Assembly (NCBI GenBank): GCA_021769865.1
Contig: JAETSB010000003.1
Coordinates: 62,001-126,000, forward strand
Source: Oscillospiraceae bacterium
GTDB taxonomy: Bacteria; Bacillota; Clostridia; Oscillospirales; Oscillospiraceae
Direction: 5' to 3'
Length of the DNA stretch: 64,000 nucleotides
Translations under genes and position numbers: made by a program
The notes under the pieces: model-generated
Databases searched by the model: none
What the model was told of the DNA's origin: nothing
The model's input: only the letters and a program-made list of their open reading frames with translations
In this document: one piece after another, positions 49,413 to 57,530 of the stretch
Layout of the letters: every line of letters starts with the position of its first letter
Numbering within the stretch: the stretch's first letter is position 1

Positions 49413-50740
49413 GTCACGATCATAAGAAGCGCCAGTTCAGCAGCCAGTGGGGCTTTGTCCTCTCGGCGGTGGGGTCCGCGGTGGGCATGGCCAACGTGTG
49501 GGGCTTCCCGGCAAAAATGGGCAGCTACGGCGGCGGGGCCTTCCTCATCGCCTATCTGATCTTCATTGCCCTCTTCGGCACCGTGGGCCTGGCGGCGGAG
49601 TACGCCGTGGGCCGCCGGGCCCGGACAGGCACCCTGGGGGCCTATGAAATGGCCTGGAGCACCCGGAAAAAAGAGCTGGGGAAGGCCGGGGGCCTTTTGG
49701 GCTGGCTCCCCCTGGCGGGGTCCATGTGCATCGCCCTGGGCTACGCGGTCATCATCGCCTACGTGCTGAAGGCCTTTGCCAGCTCCCTCACCGGGGAGCT
49801 GATGACGGCGGACACCGCCGCCTGGTTCGAGAGCTTCTCCCTGGCGGACTACTCCGTCATCCCCTTCCACGCCATTGTGGTGGTGGGCACCCTGCTGACT
49901 CTGCTGCTGGGGGCCAAGAGCATTGAGAAGAGCAACAAGGTCATGATGCCCCTGTTCTTTCTGATCTTCCTGGTCCTGGCGGTGCGGGTGGCCTTTCTCC
50001 CCGGCGCGGCGGAGGGCTACCGCTACATGTTCTCCCCCCGGTGGGAGGAGCTGCTGGACCCCATGGTGTGGATCTGGGCCATGGGACAGGCCTTCTTCTC
50101 GTTGTCCATTACCGGCAGCGGCATGATCGTCTACGGGGCCTATCTGGACACGGCGGAGGACGTGGCGAAGCTGGCGAAGCGGACGGCCCTCTTCGACACC
50201 ATCGCCGCCTTGGTTGCCGCCCTGGTGATGATTCCCGCCTGCTTCGCCTACGGGCTGGACATCGGGGCGGGGCCCTCCCTGCTCTTCGTCACCCTGCCCC
50301 GGATTTTGCAGGACATCCCCCTGGGGCGGCTGTTCGCAGTGATTCTGTACGTGGCCATGATCTTCGCCGGGGTCAGCTCTCTCCAGAACATGTTCGAGGC
50401 GGTGGGGGAGTCCCTGCTCCACAAGTTCCCCAGGCTGAGCCGGAAGGCGATGCTGGTTCTGCTGTGCGTGGTGTGCCTTGGCATCGGCCTCCACATGGAG
50501 CCCATCTTTAAATGGGGCCCCTGGATGGACATCGTGTCCATCTATATCATCCCCATCGGGGCCACGCTGGGGGCGGTGAGCTGGTTCTGGATCATGCGCC
50601 GGGAGGATCTGATGGACGAGGTGGACAAGGGAGCGGAGAAGGCTCCCGGGGCCTGGTGGTACAACATTGGGCGGTATGTGTACGTGCCCTGCGCCATCAT
50701 CCTTTGTCTGGTGGCGCTGTGCATGAAAGTGGCCTTTTAA
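49409..50740 (+). CDS. Sodium:neurotransmitter symporter (NSS) family transporter 1
   Basis: This 443-residue carrier has 11 membrane helices and the NSS start pattern WGFVLSAVGSAVGMANVWGFP (unwound TM1 that binds Na+ and substrate), then GGGAFLIAYLIFIALFG. TM6 shows WIWAMGQAFFSLSITGSGMI and TM8 MIFAGVSSLQNMFEAVGESL. Bacterial members import amino acids such as tryptophan, leucine or tyrosine with sodium. The N in WRFPY-type motifs is replaced (NVWGFPAK), a known variant. Coupled to the cysteine protein upstream and convergent with a paralogue downstream. Confidence 0.94.
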   Translation: MSHDHKKRQFSSQWGFVLSAVGSAVGMANVWGFPAKMGSYGGGAFLIAYLIFIALFGTVGLAAEYAVGRRARTGTLGAYEMAWSTRKKELGKAGGLLGWLPLAGSMCIALGYAVIIAYVLKAFASSLTGELMTADTAAWFESFSLADYSVIPFHAIVVVGTLLTLLLGAKSIEKSNKVMMPLFFLIFLVLAVRVAFLPGAAEGYRYMFSPRWEELLDPMVWIWAMGQAFFSLSITGSGMIVYGAYLDTAEDVAKLAKRTALFDTIAALVAALVMIPACFAYGLDIGAGPSLLFVTLPRILQDIPLGRLFAVILYVAMIFAGVSSLQNMFEAVGESLLHKFPRLSRKAMLVLLCVVCLGIGLHMEPIFKWGPWMDIVSIYIIPIGATLGAVSWFWIMRREDLMDEVDKGAEKAPGAWWYNIGRYVYVPCAIILCLVALCMKVAF

Positions 50741-50753
50741 AAAAGGCATGAGA

Positions 50754-50790
50754 AGAGGCGGCGGGAAATTTCCCGCCGCCTCTTTCTTTT
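50754..50790. terminator. Bidirectional terminator between two NSS genes
   Basis: AGAGGCGGCGGGAAA/TTTCCCGCCGCCTCT followed by TTCTTTT. Confidence 0.92.
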
Positions 50791-50800
50791 GAAAGCAGGC

Positions 50801-52153
50801 TCACAGCAGCCCTTGGATCAGAATGATCAGCACCAGCACCGGCAGCACAAACTGGAAGTAGGGCCACAGCCGCCGGGGCATCTTGATGCCCTCTCCGGTA
50901 TTGGCCTCCTCCAGGTAGCGGTCGTAGCCCCAGCCCTTTTTGCTGACGCAGAACAGCAGGTACACCAGGGAGCCCAGGGGCAGCAGCAGATTGCTGACGA
51001 TAAAGTCCTCGCTGTCCAGCACGTCCCGGCCGCCAATGAGATGCAGGCCGCTCCAAAGGTTGTAGCCCAGGACGCAGGGCATGCTGGCGCTGAGAATGAA
51101 GACGCAGTTGATCAGCGCCGCCTTCTTCCGGGTCCAGCCGAAGTTATCAATGGCGTTGGCCTGGAGGTTCTCAAAGACGGCGATGACCGTGGAGAAGCTG
51201 GCGAAGGTCATGAACAGGAAGAACAGCGCGCCCCAAAGGCGGCCGCCGTGCATGTTCATGAACACCTTGGGCAGGATCATGAAGATCAGGGTAGGGCCCT
51301 GGTCCGGCTGCACGTCAAAGGCGAAGCAGGCCGGGAAGATGATGAGGCCCGCCATCAGGGCCACGAAGGTATCCAGCACGCAGATGCGCACCGCCTCGCT
51401 GGTGAGGGTGTTGTCCCGGCTCATATAGCTGCCGAAGATCTCCATGGCGGCGATGCCCAGGCTCAGGGTGAAAAACGCCTGGTTCATGGCGGCGGTGGCC
51501 ACATGGCCCAGCCCCACCTCCGCCGCCCGGTGAAAGTCCGGCAGGAGGTAGAACTTCGTGCCCTCCATCCCGCCGGGGAGGGTCAGGCTGTGGACGGCCA
51601 GCACCACGATCAGGCACAGCAGGCCCAGCATCATCCACTTGGTAATCCGCTCCAGGCCCTTCTGCAGGCCGAAGCTCACCACCAGGAAGCCTGCCAGTAC
51701 CGTCATGGCCATCCAGGCGGTCATTTCCAGGGGATTTCCCAGCATGGAGAAAAACACGCTGTCCACCGCCTCGCCGTCAAGGCCCGAGAAGGCCCCGCCG
51801 GCGAATTTAAAGAAGTAGCCCAGCATCCAGCCGGACACGGTGGTGTAGTACATCATCAAAAGGCAGCAGCCCGCCACGCAGAACCAGCCGTGGATGTGCC
51901 ACTTGCTTCCCGCCGGCTGGAGGGCCTGATAGCCCTGGACGGCGCTTTTGCGGCTGGCCCGGCCCACCGCCAGCTCCATGGTCAGCACCGGCACGCCCAT
52001 AATCGCCAGGAAGAGCAGGTAAAACAGCACAAACACGCCGCCGCCGTTCTCCCCGGTGACATAGGGAAATTTCCACACATTGCCGATGCCGATGGCGCAG
52101 CCCGCGCTTACCAGAAGGAAGCCCAGGCGAGACTGAAAACGCTCCCGTTTCAT
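50801..52153 (-). CDS. Sodium:neurotransmitter symporter (NSS) family transporter 2
   Basis: A 450-residue paralogue of the convergent transporter. TM1 reads FLLVSAGCAIGIGNVWKFPYVTGENGGG, the more classical WKFPY form, and TM6/TM8 show LGHVATAAMNQAFFTLSLGIAAMEIFG and FFLFMTFASFSTVIAVFEN. Residues of the two known sodium sites (G, A, V, N in TM1; T and S later) look conserved. It likely imports a different amino acid from NSS1. It has its own promoter and ends at a shared terminator. Confidence 0.95.
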   Translation of the reverse strand: MKRERFQSRLGFLLVSAGCAIGIGNVWKFPYVTGENGGGVFVLFYLLFLAIMGVPVLTMELAVGRASRKSAVQGYQALQPAGSKWHIHGWFCVAGCCLLMMYYTTVSGWMLGYFFKFAGGAFSGLDGEAVDSVFFSMLGNPLEMTAWMAMTVLAGFLVVSFGLQKGLERITKWMMLGLLCLIVVLAVHSLTLPGGMEGTKFYLLPDFHRAAEVGLGHVATAAMNQAFFTLSLGIAAMEIFGSYMSRDNTLTSEAVRICVLDTFVALMAGLIIFPACFAFDVQPDQGPTLIFMILPKVFMNMHGGRLWGALFFLFMTFASFSTVIAVFENLQANAIDNFGWTRKKAALINCVFILSASMPCVLGYNLWSGLHLIGGRDVLDSEDFIVSNLLLPLGSLVYLLFCVSKKGWGYDRYLEEANTGEGIKMPRRLWPYFQFVLPVLVLIILIQGLL

Positions 52154-52228
52154 AAGATTCTCGTTCCTCTCTTGTATGTTTCATTGCAAAACCCACAGGC
52201 GGAAAACACGCCCCGGGCAGATTCTCTT

Positions 52229-52257
52229 ATGATAACGGGCATTGGCGGAAATGTCAA
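52229..52257 (-). promoter_or_regulatory. Promoter of NSS transporter 2
   Basis: On the minus strand: TTGACA, 17 bases, TATCAT, 76 bases before the start at 52153. Confidence 0.85.
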
Positions 52258-52309
52258 TCCTTTATAACGGAAAAGGGCCGCAAACGCAAGCCCCGGCCGA
52301 AGCCGGAAC

Positions 52310-52338
52310 TTGACGGGCAGGCCATGCCGGCCTATAAT
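52310..52338 (+). promoter_or_regulatory. Promoter of the secreted-protein/ECF module
   Basis: TTGACG, 17 bases, TATAAT. It is preceded by the hairpin GCAAGCCCCGGC.GAAGCCGG, as at the small RNA promoter of 42043. The 180-base leader that follows holds a GC-rich hairpin (CGGGCGCCGCC/GGCGGCGGGCCCG) and no gene. Confidence 0.85.
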
Positions 52339-52518
52339 GAGTCCGGGCGCCGCCGAGCGTCTCAAAAGGCGGCGGGCCCGCGGATGGACTTCCGGCCGGA
52401 GACCCGGAATGGCGAAGCGCGGATAAAAAACATCCGGATGTTCTGAATGGATTTCGTTTCGCCAATCGTATTAGTAGTGAAGCCGGAAACGGCTATCAAA
52501 ACGGAACGGAGGAACATT

Positions 52519-52947
52519 ATGAAGAAAGCGCTTTTAGGAGTTTTGTCCACGGCCATCGTCTTGTCCGTATGCGCGACCACCGCATTTGCGGCGGGCCCGG
52601 GGCACGGGCGCCATTTCATGGACGCGGACGGAGATGGGATCTGCGACAACGCCGGCCGCGGGTGCGTCTATGCCGACGCGGACGGCGATGGTCTCTGCGA
52701 TGTCTGCGGCGCGGAGCATGGAAGCTGCCTGACCGGGGAAGGAGCGGCCTTTGTGGACGCGGACGGAGACGGGGTCTGTGACAACTGCGGCGCGTCTCAC
52801 CGGTGCGGGACAGCCGTAGGCGGCAATTTTGTGGACACGGACGGCGATGGAGTCTGCGACAATTTTGGTTCCGGCCAGGGACGAGGCTGCGGACGCGGCG
52901 GCCACTGCGGCCGGGGAAGCGGATTCCGGGGAGGCCGGGGCCGGTAA
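52519..52947 (+). CDS. Secreted DxDxDG-repeat protein, probably calcium-binding
   Basis: The start is ATG 52519 after CGGAGGAACATT (142 aa); the track's longer N-terminus is leader. Residues 1-24 are a signal peptide (STAIVLSVCATTAFAA). The mature protein has four repeats of the form D-[AT]-D-G-D-G-x-C-D (about residues 33-46, 51-64, 78-91, 104-117), the spacing of calcium-binding loops in EF-hand and thrombospondin type 3 proteins, each with a cysteine. The tail is Gly/Arg rich with Cys and His (GRGCGRGGHCGRGSG). It lies 19 bases before an ECF sigma gene, so it may be the sensed or controlled product of that system. Confidence 0.85.
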   Translation: MKKALLGVLSTAIVLSVCATTAFAAGPGHGRHFMDADGDGICDNAGRGCVYADADGDGLCDVCGAEHGSCLTGEGAAFVDADGDGVCDNCGASHRCGTAVGGNFVDTDGDGVCDNFGSGQGRGCGRGGHCGRGSGFRGGRGR

Positions 52948-52966
52948 ACAAGCGGCAGGAGCGGGT

Positions 52967-53449
52967 ATGCGGAGCGAACAGGAGGCAGTTCGGGCCATTG
53001 AACGGTATTCCGATACCGTCCGGCGGCTCTGCGCGGTACATTTGAAAAATGAAGCCGACACCGAGGACATATTTCAAACCGTGTTTTTGAAATATGTCCT
53101 TAGCTCCGTTTCCTTTGAAAGCGACGAACATGAAAAGGCGTGGTTTATCCGCGTTACGATCAACGCCTGTAAGGATTTGCTGAAGAGTTTTTTCCGCCGC
53201 ACGGTCTCGCTGGACGAGCTGACGGAACGTCCGGCGGAGCCGCCCCCGGATTACAGAGACGTCCGGGAGGCTGTGTTCTCCCTTCCGCAGAAATACCGGG
53301 ACATTGTGTATCTCCACTACTTCGAGGAGTATACCGCTCCTGAGATCAGCCGGATCCTGGAAAAAAACGTCAATACAGTTTATACGCTCCTGACCCGATC
53401 CAAACAGATGCTGAGGGAAAAACTGGGAGGGGGGTATGATTATGAATAA
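52967..53449 (+). CDS. ECF-type RNA polymerase sigma factor
   Basis: The start is ATG 52967 (GCAGGAGCGGGT before it), giving 160 residues. Region 2 is DTVRRLCAVHLKNEADTEDIFQTVFLKYV, with the DTEDIFQTVF segment that contacts core enzyme and the -10 site; region 4 is SLPQKYRDIVYLHYFEEYTAPEISRILEKNVNTVYTLLTRSKQMLREKL, a helix-turn-helix for the -35 site. No region 3 exists, as expected for ECF sigmas. The stop lies inside the start of the RsgI-like anti-sigma gene, so the sigma and its inhibitor are made together. Confidence 0.94.
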   Translation: MRSEQEAVRAIERYSDTVRRLCAVHLKNEADTEDIFQTVFLKYVLSSVSFESDEHEKAWFIRVTINACKDLLKSFFRRTVSLDELTERPAEPPPDYRDVREAVFSLPQKYRDIVYLHYFEEYTAPEISRILEKNVNTVYTLLTRSKQMLREKLGGGYDYE

Positions 53450-54227
53450 GGCGCTTAAAGAGCTCTTCGGCCCCATCCAGGCAGAGGAAGCGTTAAAGGA
53501 CCGCACCAGGGCGTTTCTTGCGGAGCGGATTCGAGGCTGTGCCCGCTCCGGCGCAAAGGCCCGCAGATATCATGCTTACGCCGCAGTCTGTGCGTGTGTG
53601 CTGCTGGCGCTGCTGGGGGGACGGCGGCTTTACTTCACGCCCACAGCGGAAATCAGCATTGACATCAACCCCTCCATAGAGTTGAGCGTCAACCGGTTTG
53701 ACCGGGTGATTCTTGTAAACGGATTGAACGAGGATGGGCAAGAGCTCTCCAGCCGGCTTGACATCAAATACAGACCGTACGCGGAGGCCGTCGAGCAGAT
53801 CCTGAACGATGACGGCGTAGCGGCGCTGCTGTCCGGCGATGAGATCATGACCATTACGGTTGTCGGCTCGAACGGGCGGCAGTCCGCCAGCATCCTTTCC
53901 GGTGTGGAGACGTGCGCGGCGGGCCGGCACAACATCGATTGCCACGCCGCCCTGCCGGAGGAGGCCGCCGCGGCCCATGAGGCGGGCCTTTCCTGCGGGA
54001 AATACAGGGCCTTTTTGGAATTGCAGCGTCTCGACCCGGATATCACGCCCGAAGCCGTGCAGGGCATGACCATGCGGGAAATCCGGGATAGGATTGACTG
54101 CCTGTCCTCTGGCGGCAGTGATTCCCCGCCGTCCGGCGGCTGGGGCGGCGGGCATCACGGCTATGGCGGCGGTCATGGAAACGAATGGAAAACCGCAGGC
54201 GCGGAACAGCGGAACGCCGGGGAATAG
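53442..54227 (+). CDS. RsgI-like transmembrane anti-sigma factor with Gly/His-rich tail
   Basis: ATG 53442 has better spacing from GGGAGGGG than the ATG two codons earlier (261 aa). A cytoplasmic stretch of about 45 residues should bind the sigma factor; a single TM follows (about 48-64, AAVCACVLLALLGGRRLYF). The outside part opens with EISIDINPSIELSVNRFDRV, then NGLNEDGQEL, which is the RsgI signature, including the Asn-Pro pair where RsgI proteins self-cleave. The far C-terminus is Gly/His-rich (GGWGGGHHGYGGGHGNE) and may bind metal, in place of the carbohydrate modules of clostridial RsgI. Signal sensing across the membrane to free the ECF sigma is the likely role. Confidence 0.85.
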   Translation: MNKALKELFGPIQAEEALKDRTRAFLAERIRGCARSGAKARRYHAYAAVCACVLLALLGGRRLYFTPTAEISIDINPSIELSVNRFDRVILVNGLNEDGQELSSRLDIKYRPYAEAVEQILNDDGVAALLSGDEIMTITVVGSNGRQSASILSGVETCAAGRHNIDCHAALPEEAAAAHEAGLSCGKYRAFLELQRLDPDITPEAVQGMTMREIRDRIDCLSSGGSDSPPSGGWGGGHHGYGGGHGNEWKTAGAEQRNAGE

Positions 54228-54275
54228 CAAAGGCCCCGGCGCGGCGCTCAGCGGCACAGGAAAGGAGGCCCTCTC

Positions 54276-55052
54276 ATGACGGACTGCCGGACCCGTTATC
54301 CCCTTTTGCTCATCCATGGACTGAACTGCCGGGACGACTGGATCTTCCCCTACTGGGGCCGGGTGGCGGACATTCTCCGCTCTCATGGGGCCTCGGTCTA
54401 CCTCAGCGGCCAGGACGCCTGGGGCAGCGTCCCCGGCAACGCCCGGGCCCTCCTCCGCCGGGGGGAGGACATCCTGACAGAGACAGGCGGCGAAAAGCTG
54501 AACTTCATCGCCCACTCCAAGGGCGGGCTGGAGGCCCGGTATCTCATCTCCTCCCTGGGCTTCGCCGGAAAAACCGCCTCCCTCACCACCATCTGCACCC
54601 CCCACCGGGGCTCCAGGGCGGCGGCGGAGTGGTTAAAACGGGAGCGGGTCTGCGGCTTCGCGGGCCGGGGAATGGAGGGCTTCTGGCGGGCCCGGGGGGA
54701 CCGGGACCCGGACTTCTGGGCGGCGGCGACCGCCTTAACCCCGGAGGCCATGACCCGCTTTAACGAGGAGAACCCGGACAGCCCCCTGGTCTACTATCAG
54801 AGCTGGGGCGCCCGGCTGGACCGCCCCGGCTGGGATCCCATGGACCGCTTCCAGCTCTGGCTGACAAAGGCCGACGCGCCCACCGACGGCCTGGTCTCCC
54901 CAGAGTCCGCCGTCTGGGGGCATTGGCGGGGGACCCTGGAGGGCGTGTCCCACCAGGACGGCGTGGGGGGCCGGCGGCGGAAGCGCCCCGGCTTCAATCC
55001 GGGGGAATTTTACATCCGCCTGGTCCGGGAACTGGCGGAGATGGGTTTTTAG
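54276..55052 (+). CDS. Alpha/beta-hydrolase, triacylglycerol lipase-like
   Basis: This is a 258-residue esterase/lipase of the family I type. PLLLIHGLNCRDDWIFPYWG is the oxyanion strand, the nucleophile elbow is FIAHSKGGLEARYL (AHSxGG with Lys where Gln is usual), the acid is in APTDGLVSPESAVWG and the histidine in LEGVSHQDGVGG. There is no signal peptide, so it should be cytoplasmic unless exported in another way. It follows the anti-sigma gene by 48 bases with its own AAAGGAGG site, so it could belong to the same transcript. Confidence 0.88.
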   Translation: MTDCRTRYPLLLIHGLNCRDDWIFPYWGRVADILRSHGASVYLSGQDAWGSVPGNARALLRRGEDILTETGGEKLNFIAHSKGGLEARYLISSLGFAGKTASLTTICTPHRGSRAAAEWLKRERVCGFAGRGMEGFWRARGDRDPDFWAAATALTPEAMTRFNEENPDSPLVYYQSWGARLDRPGWDPMDRFQLWLTKADAPTDGLVSPESAVWGHWRGTLEGVSHQDGVGGRRRKRPGFNPGEFYIRLVRELAEMGF

Positions 55053-55140
55053 CGCGCTCTAGACCCCGGCGGGAATCAGGGCTCGCCGCACGACAACGAC
55101 AGTCCGGCAGGAAGCGGCCGTCTTGAAAGGAGAATCGCAC

Positions 55141-56004
55141 ATGAGGAAGATGCAAGCGGCCCCGGCGAAGGTCAACCTGGCCCTGGACGTCCTGGGCCGC
55201 CGCCCGGACGGCTATCACGACATGCGCATGGTGATGCAGACGGTCAGCCTCTGCGATACCGTCGCCCTGGAGGAGGCCGGGGAGGGCTTTGTCCTTTCGG
55301 CCCGGGGAATCATCCTCCCCTCCGGAAAAACTCTGGAGCAGCGGGCGGCGGAGGCGTTCTTCGCCGCCCTTGGGCGGCCGCAGCCGTCCCTCCGGGTGAC
55401 GCTGGAGAAGAAAACCCCGGCCTACGCGGGCCTGGGGGGCGGCAGCGCCGATGTGGCGGCCCTGCTGCGGCTGCTGCGGCAGCAGTACGCCCCGGCACAG
55501 TCGTCGGAGGACCTGGAGGCCGTAGGCGGGCAGATTGGCAGCGACATACCCTTCTGCATCCGGGGGGGCACCGCCCTGGCGGAGGGGCGGGGGGACCTTC
55601 TGACGGACCTGCGACCCCTGCCGGACTGCCGTTTTGTGATCTGCAAGCCGGACTTTGATCTACCTACAGGGCCGATGTTCGCCCGGCTTCGTTTTGACCA
55701 GGAACGTTTCCGCCCGGACGTGGACGGAATGCTTGCCGCCTTGGAGCGAGGGGACCTGGAGGGTGCGGCAAACTGTGTGGGCAACGTGTTCGAGGCGGTC
55801 CTGGAGCCGGACGAACGGCGGGAAATTGAGCGGATCAAGGAAGTACTTCTCCGCCAGGGGGCCCTGGCCGCCGCCATGTCCGGCTCCGGTCCGGCGGTCT
55901 TCGGCCTCTTCGCCCCGAACGCGGAGACCGCCGGGGCCATGGAGGAGCTGAAACGCCGCTATGCCCAGGTCTTTGAGGCCAAGCCGGTAAGCCGTCTGCT
56001 TTAG
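55141..56004 (+). CDS. ispE: 4-diphosphocytidyl-2-C-methyl-D-erythritol kinase
   Basis: IspE is the ATP-dependent GHMP kinase of the non-mevalonate isoprenoid pathway. The start is ATG 55141 after AAAGGAG (287 aa). Motifs: APAKVNLALDVLGRRPDGYHDMRMVM at the N-terminus, the ATP loop PAYAGLGGGSADVAALLRLL, and the C-terminal AAMSGSGPAVFGLF. All are intact. The stop overlaps the convergent sfsA stop by four bases, so the two transcripts end over each other without a terminator between them. Confidence 0.96.
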   Translation: MRKMQAAPAKVNLALDVLGRRPDGYHDMRMVMQTVSLCDTVALEEAGEGFVLSARGIILPSGKTLEQRAAEAFFAALGRPQPSLRVTLEKKTPAYAGLGGGSADVAALLRLLRQQYAPAQSSEDLEAVGGQIGSDIPFCIRGGTALAEGRGDLLTDLRPLPDCRFVICKPDFDLPTGPMFARLRFDQERFRPDVDGMLAALERGDLEGAANCVGNVFEAVLEPDERREIERIKEVLLRQGALAAAMSGSGPAVFGLFAPNAETAGAMEELKRRYAQVFEAKPVSRLL

Positions 56005-56675
56005 AGCAAGACAGGGACCTCACGCCGGATCTCCAGACTCTCCGGCATGACGGTGCAGTCGTACGCGCACACCCGCACTCCGCGGGCCGCCGCCTCCCGC
56101 AGGGCCGCGCCGAAGGCGGGGTGGGTCTCGTCGTTGGGGGCCACGCTCCTCATCCCTTCCATCTGCACCACGAAGAACAGCGCCGCCCCCAAGCCGGCTT
56201 CCGCCGCCCCTTGCAGCTCTCGGATGTGCCTCACCCCCCGTTCTGTAGGGGCGTCGGGGAAACGGGCCGCGCCGCCCTCCTCCAGGGTGACGCCCTTGAC
56301 CTCGATCAGGAAGAGGCCCTGGGCGCTCTCTACACAGAAGTCCAGCCGGGAGTCCCCGTACCGGTATTCCCGCCGCAGGACCGCCCCCTCCGGGAGACGG
56401 GGAGTTAGCCACTCGGCAAAGACCCGGTTGGGGGCCTGGGCGTCCATGTTCACCAGCAGATCCCCCTTTCGGACGGCGATAAGGTCATAGGCCGTCTTCC
56501 GGCTGGGGTTCGCGCTTTTTTCAAGATACACGGCCGCTCCGGGGATCAGCAGCTCCCGGCAGCGGCCGGTGTTTTTTACGTGGACGGTCCGGACGGCCCC
56601 CTCCGTCTCTACCTGGGCGACGAAGCGGTTCGGGCGGCTCAGGAAGCGCCCCGGGACCACAGTTTGATACTGCAT
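56001..56675 (-). CDS. sfsA: SfsA family DNA-binding/nuclease-like protein
   Basis: The 224-residue protein matches the family at full length: PGRFLSRPNRFVAQVETEG, VHVKNTGRCRELLIPGA, RKTAYDLIAVRKGDLLVNMD, APNRVFAEWL, SRLDFCVES, LIEVKGVTLEEGGAARFPDAPTERG and PNDETHPAFGAALREA. SfsA was described as a sugar fermentation stimulator in E. coli; an OB-fold plus PD-(D/E)xK-like nuclease core (RLDF..ExKGV) suggests nucleic-acid binding. Its true role is unclear. Ribosome site AAAGGAGCTTGCC. Confidence 0.95.
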   Translation of the reverse strand: MQYQTVVPGRFLSRPNRFVAQVETEGAVRTVHVKNTGRCRELLIPGAAVYLEKSANPSRKTAYDLIAVRKGDLLVNMDAQAPNRVFAEWLTPRLPEGAVLRREYRYGDSRLDFCVESAQGLFLIEVKGVTLEEGGAARFPDAPTERGVRHIRELQGAAEAGLGAALFFVVQMEGMRSVAPNDETHPAFGAALREAAARGVRVCAYDCTVMPESLEIRREVPVLL

Positions 56676-56809
56676 GGCAAGCTCCTTTCCGGCGGCACGA
56701 AACCGCCAGGCGTTTTTCGGTCACGGCGGAATTGTACCATCTTTTGGGCCGTTCGTCGAGTTCTCTAAAAAAACCATGTAAAAGCCTTGATAAAATTTCC
56801 GCAAAGTCA

Positions 56810-56838
56810 TTGTTTTTTTGGGCAGAAGTTGATACAAT
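56810..56838 (+). promoter_or_regulatory. Promoter of the sodium-pump decarboxylase operon
   Basis: TTGTTT, 17 bases, TACAAT, 31 bases before the first gene. Confidence 0.78.
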
Positions 56839-56869
56839 AGCCCTGCATCACATTTTTAGGAGGGAACAT

Positions 56870-57142
56870 ATGCCAGAATATGGAAGTTTATTTGTTTGCC
56901 TGATGGGCATGGGCACCGTGTTCTTTGGGCTCATCTGCCTCATCGTCCTGACGATGATCATGGGCAAGATCGTCGGCGGCCGCGCGGCCCCCGCCGCCGC
57001 TGCCCCCGTCCCGGCCGTGACGGCCCCCGCCGCCGCCGAGGGTAACCGTCAGGAGATTGCCGCCGCCGTCGCCGCCGCCGTCGCGGAGGAACTGGGCACC
57101 GGCATCACGGGCATCCGCATCGTATCCATGAAAAAACTGTAA
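56870..57142 (+). CDS. oadG: Sodium-pump decarboxylase gamma subunit (OadG-like)
   Basis: The start is ATG 56870 after AGGAGGGAACAT (90 aa). One membrane helix (FVCLMGMGTVFFGLICLIVLTMIMG), an alanine/proline-rich hinge (APAAAAPVPAVTAPAAA) and a short C-terminal domain (EIAAAVAAAVAEELGTGI) give the usual OadG layout. It holds the beta subunit and carboxyltransferase together at the membrane. The order gamma, biotin carrier, beta, alpha is a common Clostridia arrangement. Confidence 0.88.
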   Translation: MPEYGSLFVCLMGMGTVFFGLICLIVLTMIMGKIVGGRAAPAAAAPVPAVTAPAAAEGNRQEIAAAVAAAVAEELGTGITGIRIVSMKKL

Positions 57143-57164
57143 GGAACAAGAAGGAGAGAGCATC

Positions 57165-57512
57165 ATGAAAAAGTACAGAGTCACCGTCAACGGCACCGCC
57201 TATGAGATCGAGCTGGAGGAGCTGACCGGCGCCGCCCCTGCGCCGGCCGCCGCCCCCGCCGCCGCTCCGGCTCCCGCGCCTGCCGCGGCTCCTGCCGGAG
57301 GCGAGCAGGTCACCAGCCCCATGCCCGGCACCATCCTGGACGTGAAGGTCAGCCAGGGCGCCTCCGTGAAGAAGGGCGACGTGCTGATGATTCTGGAGGC
57401 CATGAAGATGGAGAACGAGATCATGTGCCCCTGCGACGGCAAGGTCGCCTCCATCCACGCCGCCAAGGGCGCGGCGGTGGAGTCCGGCACGCTGCTGTGC
57501 GTCATCCAGTAA
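57165..57512 (+). CDS. Biotin carboxyl carrier protein of the decarboxylase
   Basis: A 115-residue free-standing carrier. Residues 1-22 are an N-terminal strand (MKKYRVTVNGTAYEIELEEL), then a flexible Ala/Pro linker, and a biotinyl domain of about 70 residues with VTSPMPGTILDVKVSQGASV and the biotin lysine in ILEAMKMENEI. It shuttles the carboxyl group from the carboxyltransferase to the membrane decarboxylase. In other bacteria this domain is the tail of the alpha subunit; here it is separate. Confidence 0.94.
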   Translation: MKKYRVTVNGTAYEIELEELTGAAPAPAAAPAAAPAPAPAAAPAGGEQVTSPMPGTILDVKVSQGASVKKGDVLMILEAMKMENEIMCPCDGKVASIHAAKGAAVESGTLLCVIQ

Positions 57513-57530
57513 GGCGCTGGAGGGACACAA

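Noticed and set aside
52829-52966. 46-residue N-terminal extension of the ECF sigma factor
   Set aside because: It overlaps the repeat protein gene out of frame and is Ala/Gly-rich noise; an SD sits before the ATG at 52967.
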